Positions 40,001-52,007 of a stretch of DNA of 64,000 nucleotides are shown piece by piece; the stretch's first letter is position 1; every line of letters starts with the position of its first letter. The DNA comes from Omphalotus guepiniiformis. Its lineage: Eukaryota > Basidiomycota > Agaricomycetes > Agaricales > Omphalotaceae. The position numbers were made by a program, and so were the translations under genes. The DNA is taken from contig JAQOOI010000022.1 in assembly GCA_028554645.1 (NCBI GenBank), positions 2,294,001 to 2,358,000 on the forward strand, written 5' to 3'. The notes under the pieces were generated by a model. That model searched no databases. It saw nothing but the letters and a program-made list of their open reading frames with translations, and was not told the origin of the DNA.

Positions 40001-42596
40001 GTTCTGACCTGAAGTAAGTTTTTTTATATTAACCGTTCTTCGGGTTACCAACATTTGCCAGGATCATACTGATGTCTGCTACTGTGGATGCTGAGAAGAT
40101 TTCAAATTACTTTGGAGGTTGTCCCACTCTGCACGTGCCTGGTCGTACATTTCCAGTTGAGGTTCGCTACTTGGAAGACGCGATTGAGACTACGCAGTGG
40201 TCAATTTCTGAGAACTCTCCTTACGCACGGCGATGTACGTTTTGTTCGTTGGTCATAGATATCAGTTGCTCACATCTTTGTTTTGTAAAGCACACGATAA
40301 ATTTTATCAAAGCAAGGCAAAAGTTGATTCGCCAGAAAACTTGGCTGCCAACGATGACGAAGACTCCGATATACTTTCAAACGAAGTGAAACTTGAGAAG
40401 CGATACTCGCCAAACACTATGGCGACCGTCAACCTCTTAGACGAACGACTCATCCCTTTCGACCTGCTGCTCCGACTGCTAGAGAAGATCTGTTTCGAAG
40501 ATCAAACATTACTGCCTTATTCTTCCGCTATCCTCATTTTTATGCCTGGTTTGGGCGAAATACGTCGCATGAATGATATTTTAACAGATCATTTCATGTT
40601 TGGCAGCGATAACTTCAAGATTTATCCGCTTCACTCTACGCTCTCCAGCGAAAGTCAAAGTGCAGTTTTCGATCCCCCACCATCTGGTGTACGCAAAATT
40701 GTCATAGGTCTGTCGTTTTGTGGTGTTTTCGTGTCTATTCCATGTGTTGACAAATCTTAAGCTACGAACATTGCCGAGACGGGTATAACAATTCCAGATA
40801 TCGCCTGTGTGATTGATTCTGGCAAGCATCGCGAGATGAGGTTTGTCTTTGTTCAGTGACAGTGACTTTCTGTTTCCAACGATACTTGTAGATTCGATGA
40901 AAAGAGGCAAATTAGTCGCCTTGTGGAGACTTTTATTGCTAGAAGCAATGCTGCACAAAGGCGTGGCCGTGCTGGGCGAGTGCGAAATGGTTTATGCTTT
41001 CATCTTTTCACGAAATCTCGCCACGACACTCAGATGGTCGATAATCCCATCCCGGAAATGATGAGGCTCAGTCTAGCCGACTTATCGCTTCGTATCAAAA
41101 TTATGAAAGTGAAACTGGGGACCTCCATAGAAGATGTCCTCTCTCGCGCCTTGGATCCTCCCACACCTACCAATATCCAGCGAGCAATCTCAATGCTTGT
41201 CGAAGTACGTTTTTTATTGCTTCCAAGATTGATACAGCTACCTATCTGCATTTGTTCACGTCTAGGTTCGGGCTTTAACCCCGTCTGAGGAGATAACGCC
41301 CATGGGGCGTCTGCTCAGCAAGCTTCCTACTGACGTTCATCTCGGGAAGTTCTTGCTCATTGCTACACTCTTTCGGTGCTTGGACCCTGCTCTGACCATC
41401 GCTGCGGCGTTCAACTCTAAATCTCCATTCGTTACACCATTTGGGCAGGAGCAAGAAGCCGACCGTGCCAAAGCGTCCTTCAAACTTGGTCAGCCACTTC
41501 CTTCAGAATGTTCAAATTGCTGACACAATATCGTGCAACCAGATAATTCTGATTTTTTGACTATTCATAATGCCTTCTCCAGCTGGAGGAGAGCCAGTGC
41601 CAATCCCGGTTTTGTACGAAAGTTCTGTCGACAGAACTTTCTCAGTCATCAGGTGATATGCATCCATCGGTTCGTAGAACACTACTGATACGAAGTCGTA
41701 GAACCTGCAACAGATCGAGGAGCTACGCCAGCAATTTCTGGGGTATGAGCCACTGTTGACCTCTTGAAAATTTCTAATGTCATTTTCAGTTATCTGATCG
41801 ATGCCTCTTTTATTCAAGTTGATATGTCGTACATCCGCGAGCTCAACCGGTTTGCTAATTTTCTTGCCCGTCCTTGAATTCTCATTGAAAGGTCGTGCAG
41901 CGCGAGGTACAGTCGGAATCGTTCGCGCTTCGTTCCAATTCCGCAAGAGCTGGATGCGAGTTCAAATAACACAGCGCTTGTGAACGCCGCGCTACTTGCT
42001 GGTCTCTACCCGAAAGTATTGGTTGTCGATTCAACTACTAATCAGATGCGAACCATTACAAATAATCGACAAGCTTCGTTCCACCCTTCTTCAGTGAATT
42101 TTGGGAAACGACCCACTGATCTCGGGGCTAATTATCTTGTTTACTTCACTCTTATGTGAGAGCCTCACTCTCAAGCATAAGACACGGACATTAACGTTGA
42201 AACTCTCCCTATTTATGCATTCTAAGAAGTTATATGCTTGGGAGACAGGCCCAGTCGATGATATGGCAATGCTGTTGCTTTGTGGCGAAGTCGACTTCAA
42301 GGTATTTTTTTTTTGGTATTTACCATCGTCAACCTTCATGTTTAATCTATATTCTTTAGCTTGCATCTAATACCGCGATCATCGACCGGAAAGCTAAATT
42401 TCAGGTTGCACCCAAGACGAACATAGCGCTAAAGTTCCTCCGTACGCAATTGGCTGCTTTGCTCGCCCACCAGATCCGTGGCAAAGTCCTCGCTGAGTCC
42501 CAGATTTTATGGAGTGAGTTAGCTTTAATGGTCCTCGGCAAAGTGAAAATAGAAGACGAAAATGCGCAAGCGTCCATCGTAAGGATACCTAGATAG
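37072..42596 (+). CDS. DExH-box RNA helicase, DHX29/YLR419W type
   Basis: A large helicase of the DHX29/DHX57 group; DHX29 helps 40S subunits scan structured 5' UTRs. The N-terminus is basic (MAKKKKTQLKRVERG). A UBA-like segment (YGVLRRLGFSEFRVEECLRA...DLDEAYDW) and a long linker follow. The motor has GETGCGKST, the DEVH box in HIIIDEVHERS, SATVDAEKIS, a lobe-two Q-R-R-G-R-A-G-R motif and an HA2/ratchet region. The C-terminal OB-fold ends LALMVLGKVKIEDENAQ. Splicing is intricate: a 13-nt microexon lies at 37405-37417, an intron at 37791 has no GT donor, and an intron at 42156-42216 ends in AT. The rest are GT-AG. The start is the ATG at 37072; an in-frame TTG two codons earlier is ignored. 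Confidence 0.88.
42156..42216 (+). other. Candidate GT-AT intron in the DHX29-like gene
   Basis: Donor GTGAGA, TTAAC branch-like site, 61 nt, 3' end ...ATTTAT. TTATG flanks both ends. The join restores YLVYFTLMHSKKLYAWETG in the C-terminal OB-fold. The only internal AGs are close to the donor and give stops or wrong frames. Confidence 0.6.
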
Positions 42597-42827
42597 TCAA
42601 CGTCGAGTCTTTGGATCTATTCATCAATTTAGAATATATGATAATGTCCATTTCATTCATTTGACCTCCGAAGCGGCAGATTGTATTCAGATACCGTTGA
42701 GACCGCATTCCCTTACACTGACAGCATGATTTTTAATCATTGATAACATAGATTGACGTCGACTGGTCGACTGGTGCATGTACGGTGATGTGCATACGGT
42801 GAATAAGTACGAAACGGTCTACATAGT

Positions 42828-43437
42828 CTACTCCTCATCCTCATCATCACCAGCCCTAGTAAAATAGATATCAACACACGAGAGTAGAACGTGAAGTGCG
42901 TTAGGAACTTACGCAATGTTGTAGAACCGGAGCTCATAAACATCTTTGGAAGAGGCGACAACGCTGATAATACGAATCGTGAGCAAACTGGACGAAGAAA
43001 GCGCAAGACAATTTCCTACCGAATCCAATCCCGTAGCTGGTTTTTCTTCAAGAACTTTTTGGTGAGGTATTTGAGATACCGCTTGGAAAAGGGAATGTTC
43101 GACGTGACGGTGATCTTCGTGTTACCTATTGGACTTGCAATGAGGAACGGTATAAGAAAACAAAAGGAGCAAACTCACCGTCCCGAGTGACCTTCACGGT
43201 CTCTCCGAGTTGGCCTGCCTTACCCTCGACCTTGATACGGTCATGAAGGAATTTTTCAAAGTCGGCACCGTCGAAGACACCATCAGCGGCAGGTTTCGTG
43301 TAGTCGATGACGAACTTGTGCTTAGTAGCAACTTTTCCTGCAGCGGCCTTGGGCTGAAAGAGAGAAAATGATGAAGGCAAGGTGTGAGCCTACTGAGAAG
43401 AGAACTCAGCAAAGCGGTACCAAGCTGGACTGACCAT
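42828..43437 (-). CDS. RPL22: 60S ribosomal protein eL22
   Basis: eL22 is a small basic protein of the large ribosomal subunit. The spliced product contains [56 protein letters not shown] and [20 protein letters not shown], with an acidic end GDDEDEE, all typical. Exon 1 is the start codon alone: ATG at 43435-43437 is followed at once by an 81-nt intron (43354-43434), as is common in fungal ribosomal protein genes. The other introns are GT-AG. Head-to-head with CBF5, 197 bp between start codons. Confidence 0.96.
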
Positions 43438-43634
43438 CTTGTAGAGTCTTGAGAGCCGGAAGTGTCTTGACGGTCGGTGTGAAAGTGGAAATTTCGACGG
43501 CGCGATCGTTTCGAGGACTGTACAGCTGCACAAATAAGGTTTTCCGGCATTTGCCGTCCGGCTTCTTCGCTTTCCTTCCAACTCCGCTCAATTTTTTTGG
43601 TTCACTATTGAGCTCACCGTGCTACCCGTTGAGC

Positions 43635-45442
43635 ATGGCTTCTACCCTCTCTCGGGAACAGATATCTTCTGCTCAGATTCAAGGAGACTACGCTATAAAA
43701 CCAGAATCTCATACTCCGCAACTTGATACCTCCGAATGGCCCCTACTTTTGAAAAACTATGACAAGTTACTTGTGCGGTCTAGCCATTTCACTCCAATTC
43801 CTTCAGGCTGTAGCCCTTTGAAACGCGACATAACATCATATATCAAGTATGGTTACTTCTACAGTAACATAATTCTCTTTTAATTCGTGTATTCACGTCA
43901 GGTCAGGCGTAATAAACCTGGACAAACCTTCAAATCCATCCTCGCATGAAGTTGTTGCTTGGCTGAGGAGGATACTGCGGGTGGAAAAGACTGGACACAG
44001 TGGTACACTGGATCCTAAAGTCACTGGATGCCTGATCGTTTGTATTGATCGCGCGACTAGACTTGTAAAATCCCAGCAGGGCGCTGGTCTGTATTTTCCG
44101 ACGGCTTTATTGTTCTTGCGCTCACCTCATTGACTTAGGGAAGGAGTATGTTTGCGTACTCCGCTTACACGCTGGGTTACCAACCCCTGCCGCTCTACCA
44201 AGAGCCTTACAAACACTAACTGGTGCACTCTTCCAGAGACCTCCGTTGATATCCGCCGTAAAACGCCAGCTACGTATACGGACAATTCACGAGTCAAAAT
44301 TGTTGGAATTTGACGAGAAGAGGAACTTGGGTGTCTTCTGGGTGTCATGTGAAGCTGGAACTTATATTCGGACATTGTGCGTACATCTGGGTTTGATTTT
44401 GGGTGTCGGCGGGCACATGCAGGAACTACGGAGAGTAAGGAGCGGTGCCATGTCAGAGAATGACGATATGGTGACTATGCACGATGTCATGGATGCCCAG
44501 TGGATGTATGACAACACCAGAGACGGTGAGCTACCTCTTATCTGTCGAGTCCTTTATGATTTATTTTCGCCAAAGAATCTTACCTCCGACGAGTTATCCG
44601 ACCCCTCGAATGTCTGATGGTCGGGTACAAGCGCATCGTCGTCAAGGACAGCGCAGTCAATGCAGTTTGTTATGGAGCGAAACTCATGATACCCGGACTT
44701 CTGCGATACGAAGCTGATATATCTGTGCACGAAGAAGTAGTCCTCATGACTACCAAAGGTATGATATAATGCTTACAATATAGCTGTTTAGTGAACTGAA
44801 AAGGGCTCAATCAGGTGAAGCAATTGCACTAGCTATTGCACAAATGTCGACGGTAGAGCTGGCAACATGTGATCACGGAGTTGTCGCTAAAGTCAAGCGG
44901 TGTATAATGGAGCGGGATACGTACCCTCGCCGATGGGGGCTCGGGCCTGTCGCTCTCCAGAAAAAGAAGATGGTCAAGGATGGTAAACTTGGTAAACACG
45001 GTGAAAAGATTGACGGCGTTACGCCGACGGACTGGAGTCGTGACTACGTGGACTACGCGCGGGATGGAGTCAGTGCCTTTCTTTGTTTGCTATCAATGAA
45101 CTACTTGGTAATCTGTACTCAATTTAGCAACCTTCTGCGGGACCTTCAACGGCGCCAGCTGAAGCTGTCCCGACGCCTGCACCTCAACCCAGCCCTGTCA
45201 AGGAAGAGAAAGAGAAGAAACGCAAGCGTAAATCTGAAGTGGTAGACGCGGTCGACGCAGACATTTCAATGGTCACAGCAGGTGATGAAGATGCTGACAA
45301 GGCAGAGAAAAAGCGGCGCAAGAAGGAGAAAAAAGCTGCCAAGGAAGAGGAAGCAGACGGGGAAGAGGATGAGGAGGCACGGCGTGAACGGAAAAGACTG
45401 AAGAAAGAAAGAAAGGCTGCCAAAGAGGCTAATGGAGACTAA
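43635..45442 (+). CDS. CBF5: Cbf5/dyskerin, pseudouridine synthase of H/ACA snoRNPs
   Basis: Cbf5 is the catalytic subunit of box H/ACA particles, which isomerise uridines in rRNA in the nucleolus. The dyskerin N-terminal extension ([20 protein letters not shown]) precedes the TruB domain. The catalytic aspartate is in [14 protein letters not shown]. Then come [39 protein letters not shown] and [10 protein letters not shown]. The PUA domain follows ([46 protein letters not shown]). The C-terminus is a long KKE/KRK-rich tail, as in yeast Cbf5. All five introns are GT-AG. Length is normal. Confidence 0.96.
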
Positions 45443-47341
45443 CAATCTTGGCGTAGTTAGTCGCCACTTATCTCCTATCATTTTGTTGGTGGTTCTTGAC
45501 TCCTTTTAGGTGGAATAGAAATGTAGTATGTCCATGAATCTACCCATCATAGCTATGGCGCTGCCATGGTGTGTTCTAAAGTGAATATACTGCGGAGGCT
45601 GTTGAGCCGCCTGCTGTCGTCTGGGTAATGAGCAACGGAACAGACAACCTTGGTCGTGACGCTCAGAACTGGCGCTCTCTTGTTCCATGTACATATGCTT
45701 CACCGCCTTGAACTGTGCTGGGCAATGATTACACTTCCGAACCCTCTTGTATAGAGTATGTCGTTAATAAGCTCTAATGATGACCTTAGGTAATTGTAGA
45801 TCCTCATCAACATCGGGAGCCACAATAATGTTTCAGTAATGTTCCAAGTAACCTGAGCGCTGTCGCAGTGCGCACTAACGGTTTGTGAGATGGTGTCAAT
45901 GCCGGCCGACGACAGGGGGCGCTACGGACTTCACGGAAATCCATCAAACGACTAGCGAGTTTTGTGCTTATTCGAAGAAAAGACAGAATACATGCAGTGA
46001 GCACCGTGCTTCCAATGCGGATCACAACAATGCAATGGAAAATCAGGAAAATAGAGTTGCAGGGACTTCAATGAAGGCCACAGACACGAGCACTACAATA
46101 CATACAGTGCTAAAATATGCCCTCCGATGGCATCTCTAAAGTACACAGCCCAAAAATTCATTAACCTGGTCCAAAACTCTTCAAGTCTCGACCGGGTTTC
46201 AGACCAATTCGATACTGTGACCACAAATCACAAGTGTTGATATCTATCTCAAGTTGAAACTTCCGGCGGCTACTCGGAAGCCACAGTATACGATGTAGTC
46301 ATCAATATGATTCAATCCCCAATGGAACCCTGATTGATGGTCACTGTGTGCCTCACAGAGCTCTGACAGAATCAGTTTCTAAGAAATGAACTCGAACATC
46401 TACTACGGCCTAGGTCTATGTAAAACGTTTGACGGTTCCGTGTCTGTTCAAGGATCTGGTTGATTTCTACATACGATGGACCCAGGCTGAGGCCGAGCGC
46501 ATGCATCACTAAAATATGGGCAAGATTCCCTAAGCGTATGAAACAAATTTTCAGGGGAAATTACATGGCGGAAAACTCAGGTACAAGCAGCTTATGTAAA
46601 GCGTTGAGTCGCATCAACGGGTGGTTTCCTAATATGGTAACTCCTGCCGGTATGGCGACTACTCACAGTCATGCTGGGCAGCCATACATACTCTGCCGTG
46701 CTTCCACTTCCTCCACACATTCAGGGTTTTTCGCACTTTCTTACACGACCTCGCGAGACTGGACTGAAAAAGAGGGTACAATGTTCTGTCACGTATTCAG
46801 ATGGCACTGTGTTTCACGTCCGGGTATGTAGCTCAGGCTATGCCCCCGATAACTCGGCATCGCGACATTGATAGTTGCGCGCGCAAGTGGCTATCGGTTC
46901 AGCTTATTGGGATATTCCTCCAGAGTGACTTGAAATTTTGTAATTCTAGTCCGAGCGCGTATGCAGGTGCGGGCCGTGCTGATCGTTATACAGTCATACA
47001 GTTCTGATTGCATCTGGAATCCGGCTAATGAGGTGGGCTAATGCAGCAACCGCGGATGGCAATCGTTCCAACTGCGATATCTCCTGCATTCTCGTGATGG
47101 TTTGAAGAGGCAACGCTATGTAGGGAAAACTTTGTTACCTGTGTTCCAGGTCAGAGTGCTGTATCAGGCTAACACTGCCTGTTTCTACCCGAGTACTCGA
47201 CCTCCTCCTTAAGGAAGTATCAAGTATATTTAAAGGCTACTCCAGCACATATGACTTTCAGTACCCCTTCCTTGGCATTCGCCTCAATCCTCCTCAACTT
47301 CAGCTTTTACGACCTTCACTGGCTGGTTCCAGGTGTTCATT
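45443..47341 (+). other. Gene-poor 1.9-kb interval between CBF5 and the MAPK gene
   Basis: I find no gene I can support. Open frames here (for example near 45885 and 46460) have no domain-like pattern. A minus-strand frame ending at 45506 reads KCNHCPAQFK with a possible upstream exon, but no family is recognised. No long repeat or terminal inverted repeat was found. The last 120 bp carry a TATATTTAAA box (47225-47234), about 108 bp before the MAPK start. Confidence 0.4.
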
Positions 47342-48937
<1,596 letters not shown>

Positions 48938-49373
48938 TGCTCTACTTTCATGGCTATTTACATTGCATTTGCTTCTTTCGGGGTTACTCATTGCACTCAT
49001 CACAACATTTATACACATTTATTTAACTTATTCGTTTGCATGAAATCATGACACACATTGCACGATCTACTCCCTTCATTTATCATAGCAGCATGCTTTC
49101 CAGTGGAAGCTTCCACCAGTAATACAATATGTTTCTAATAATTCCTGAAGGTCGCATTGTTGTAAATCATTCGTTTGGTTTTGGCCCAGGGCTGCTAAGG
49201 TGGTCTATTTGTGCCTCACATTTTGTCACTCATTATTTATAAACTACAAGTATGATACAGCAGCAAGGAACTTCTTGCGAAACAACAGAACAGTCCAACA
49301 GGCCCAGTGGCAAGGAGCGTGCAACAAGAGATATAATGTCACTTGATTACCTGACCTGAATTCGATATGCACT
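48938..49373 (+). other. Intergenic region between convergent genes
   Basis: AT-rich 3' flanks of the MAPK gene and the SAP-like gene. No gene or repeat is seen. Confidence 0.3.
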
Positions 49374-51593
49374 TTAGAATTGACTAGCTGTCCAAAATCC
49401 GCTCGCCACACCTTCCACACCAAAATCTCCAAACCGAGTGTCACCTTCCAGTTCTGTACCATACATCGTGCGCTTAACCGTAGATTTGTCAGAATGTGTG
49501 GTTGCAGCTGGCTCCTTCACAGCAGGCTCATCTACATCGTTGCTTGATGTACGATCCTCGAAAGCAGCGGAGTTAATGAATGCGCCCATTTCACTAGCAG
49601 CATCATGTCCTCGAGGTCCTCCTGATAAACGAGATCGCGGTCGCCCAGGAGGAGGTAGACCAAAGGTTTGAAAGATGTCAGTTCGGTCACGGCTGCTCCC
49701 AATTAGAGGTGGAAGGTTACCAGCGGGAGTCGGTGATTGGGGTTCCGGATATGGGAAGTTTGGCATTGAATATAGTGAGTCGGCGCCAGGTGTTGGAGGA
49801 ACGGGGACAAAAGAAAAGCTAAATGGGGGCTGATTTTCCTGACGAGTACCTGCTGTTTGCCTCGATGGACCTGCATCGTTATTCGACGGAGAAAACGATC
49901 TGTAGAATCTGGGAAGCGGGGTGGTTGGCGGAGGATCGTCGTAGGGGCTCGTTATTTCTGGCCCTCTGTAGACAGTAAAGCTCGGAACCCGAGGTGCATC
50001 ATGGGTTTGTTCTGCTTCTTCAGAAGGCTCATCGACGTCATCAACATCTGCGGGCTCATTGCGAGGGTCCTCTATTCCAGGTGTAAGTCTGGCTCGTTTC
50101 TTGTTCGGCCGAATAACTTTTCTAGCTAGTTCAGCCTCTGAAAACTGGCTTTCTTGGCCCTCTTCAACAACACCAGTTACACTGCTACCGGTAGAATCAC
50201 GATGACGCTTTCCAAGCAGAACTGGAGCTATGTCAGGACGAGGTTTCCCTGCTGTCCTCGAAGATTGGGTATCATCTACAGATGTAGCTGCTGTCGGGAA
50301 GCTGAGTGCACTAAATCAAGGTCGTTATTCACAATTCCATTAACAAGGAAGACTTGCTTACCTTGGTATAGGTGCCCTTGTCATTGTCGGTGTTCTGTAC
50401 CCTGCAGCCGGGCTGTCTGAACGACTGAATATCGTTTCCTTCAGTTGTTGGATTTCGGCCGTCAAGGACTCTGCATCAACAGCTTTTTGGCGAAGATCTC
50501 TAACTTCGGCCGTGAGGCTATCGACCCTATGCTTCCATGTTTCCATCTCGGCGACCTGAGATTGTAACTTGGCCATTTCGATTTTCAATGATTGTATTTG
50601 TTCAAATTCAGACTTGAGGTTCCTCAGTTGTTGATATAGTGGCTGTACCTGCGAGCTCGAGATAGGCAACAATGATTACCCGATAGCAAGGACGACTCAC
50701 CGCATCCGCGACGCGTTTCTCAATATCAACTTCAGAGCCCATAGGACGGGAAAATTCACTTGTTTCAAAGGAGAAAATCTTCGGATCCCTATCTTTCTCC
50801 GCACTTGACGATGCAACATCAGAAAAAGGCCTCGTATCTGGGAATACTGTTAGTCCTTGGAATTTCCGGGACTTTGTGAGCACTTTACCAGCTATCTGCT
50901 CAATCTCTGCGTCGAAATCAGTGTCTTTTCGAGGCTCCCGAACTCGTTCGGCGTACCTTCTTCGGGTATAGTTGCTTCAGAGGGTTTCACACTCCGGCTT
51001 CCTCTGGTTCTCTTGGATCTCGAGACACTAACCGACTTTGTAACAGCACGGGCACCTTTTCCTCCAGCTGCAATAGGTCTGCCGACGCCTAGTCTTGTTT
51101 GCATATCCTTGGCTTTGCGTGTACGAGGAGGAGGTGGTGGAATATCATGTTCCGGTTTGTCGTCATGGTCTTGATCCACCTGCTGCTCGTCGGCGTAGTT
51201 TGGCACCTGTGTTTCCACTTCATCAATATCATGGATGATCATAGAGCTAGTACGGCCAGCAATCGCGGAGCGACTGGAGAGCCGCGTTGAAACTGAGCGG
51301 CGCGGTGGCTCCTCGGATACCGCAGGAGTAGCAGAACCCCTGTTGTTTGGTTTCCTTGAAGAATGTATCAAAAGACTATCTTCATAAAGTAGAGTAGGGC
51401 ATGCGCACTGAGCATCAAGTAACAAATCGATTATAGCTTCGGTCTTCAAGTTCGCTTTCACGCCATAGTCCTACACGATTCTGTTAGAATCTTTCACGCA
51501 GCTCAAGATTCTCATATAAAGTACCTTGCATAACTTTTGTAAATCTGCACGTTTCATGCTTTCCAAAGCCTCCTTGTTATGGAAGGGAGCCAT
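49374..51593 (-). CDS. SAP-like N-terminal domain protein with coiled coil, unknown function
   Basis: The spliced N-terminus (ALESMKRADLQKLCKDYGVK, then ANLKTEAIIDLLLDAQ) has the helix-loop-helix pattern of an SAP DNA-binding motif. A disordered, Arg/Ser/Pro-rich middle follows, then a coiled coil (LRNLKSEFEQIQSLKIEMAK; EVRDLRQKAVDAESLTAEIQ). A second disordered stretch with KRARLTPG and a compact C-terminal motif ending TRFGDFGVEGVASGFW complete it. That last motif looks conserved rather than low-complexity. I infer a nuclear, chromatin-associated protein; no named family is recognised. Introns checked are GT-AG. The start at 51593 is the first ATG and opens the SAP-like helix. Confidence 0.72.
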
Positions 51594-52007
51594 GTCGAGT
51601 TGAGGTAGCCACTTAGACGCAGCGTGGTAATACGAAACAAACGACGCGCCTGTCCACGTGATCTAGCGAGCCGTTGCTTGAGCTTGATGATTACATAAGG
51701 GTCCAGGGTCTGGGGTTAGAGGGGTTAGAGGGGTTAGGGCTAAGCGCACTGCCACCCTCTGACATTGATTGCAGAAAGTTCGACAGCGATGCTTAAGATC
51801 TTTACTTGTCTGAATCATGCCGTCTCAGATATGAAGCTTTGAAGCCTTGGCCGGCTCAATAAGTATAATTGCTTCAACTCTGAGTCCTTGGGCCAAGGTT
51901 CACAAAGAAGGGAAGAGTCACGTGATCGTGACACCCCTGTTCAACATGGGTTAAGTTTGAACTCTGTACAGTAACTGTGTGTAGTTGGACCACTATTTAC
52001 GCTTACA
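51594..52007. promoter_or_regulatory. Divergent promoter with telomere-like repeats and a CACGTG palindrome
   Basis: Between two divergent starts. GGGGTTAG(A/G) is repeated three times in tandem at 51712-51738, a degenerate TTAGGG-type array. At 51917-51932, GTCACG-TGAT-CGTGAC forms an inverted repeat holding a CACGTG E-box. Both are typical binding sites for general regulatory factors (Tbf1/Reb-like and bHLH proteins respectively); that role is inferred. Confidence 0.5.

Noticed and set aside
45506..45830. Possible two-exon minus-strand gene with a CNHC motif
   Set aside because: The frame is short, runs into a stop upstream, has only one CxxC pair and matches no family I know.
45885..46831. 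Plus-strand open frames in the gene-poor gap
   Set aside because: No start context, domain pattern or splice continuity; composition looks non-coding.
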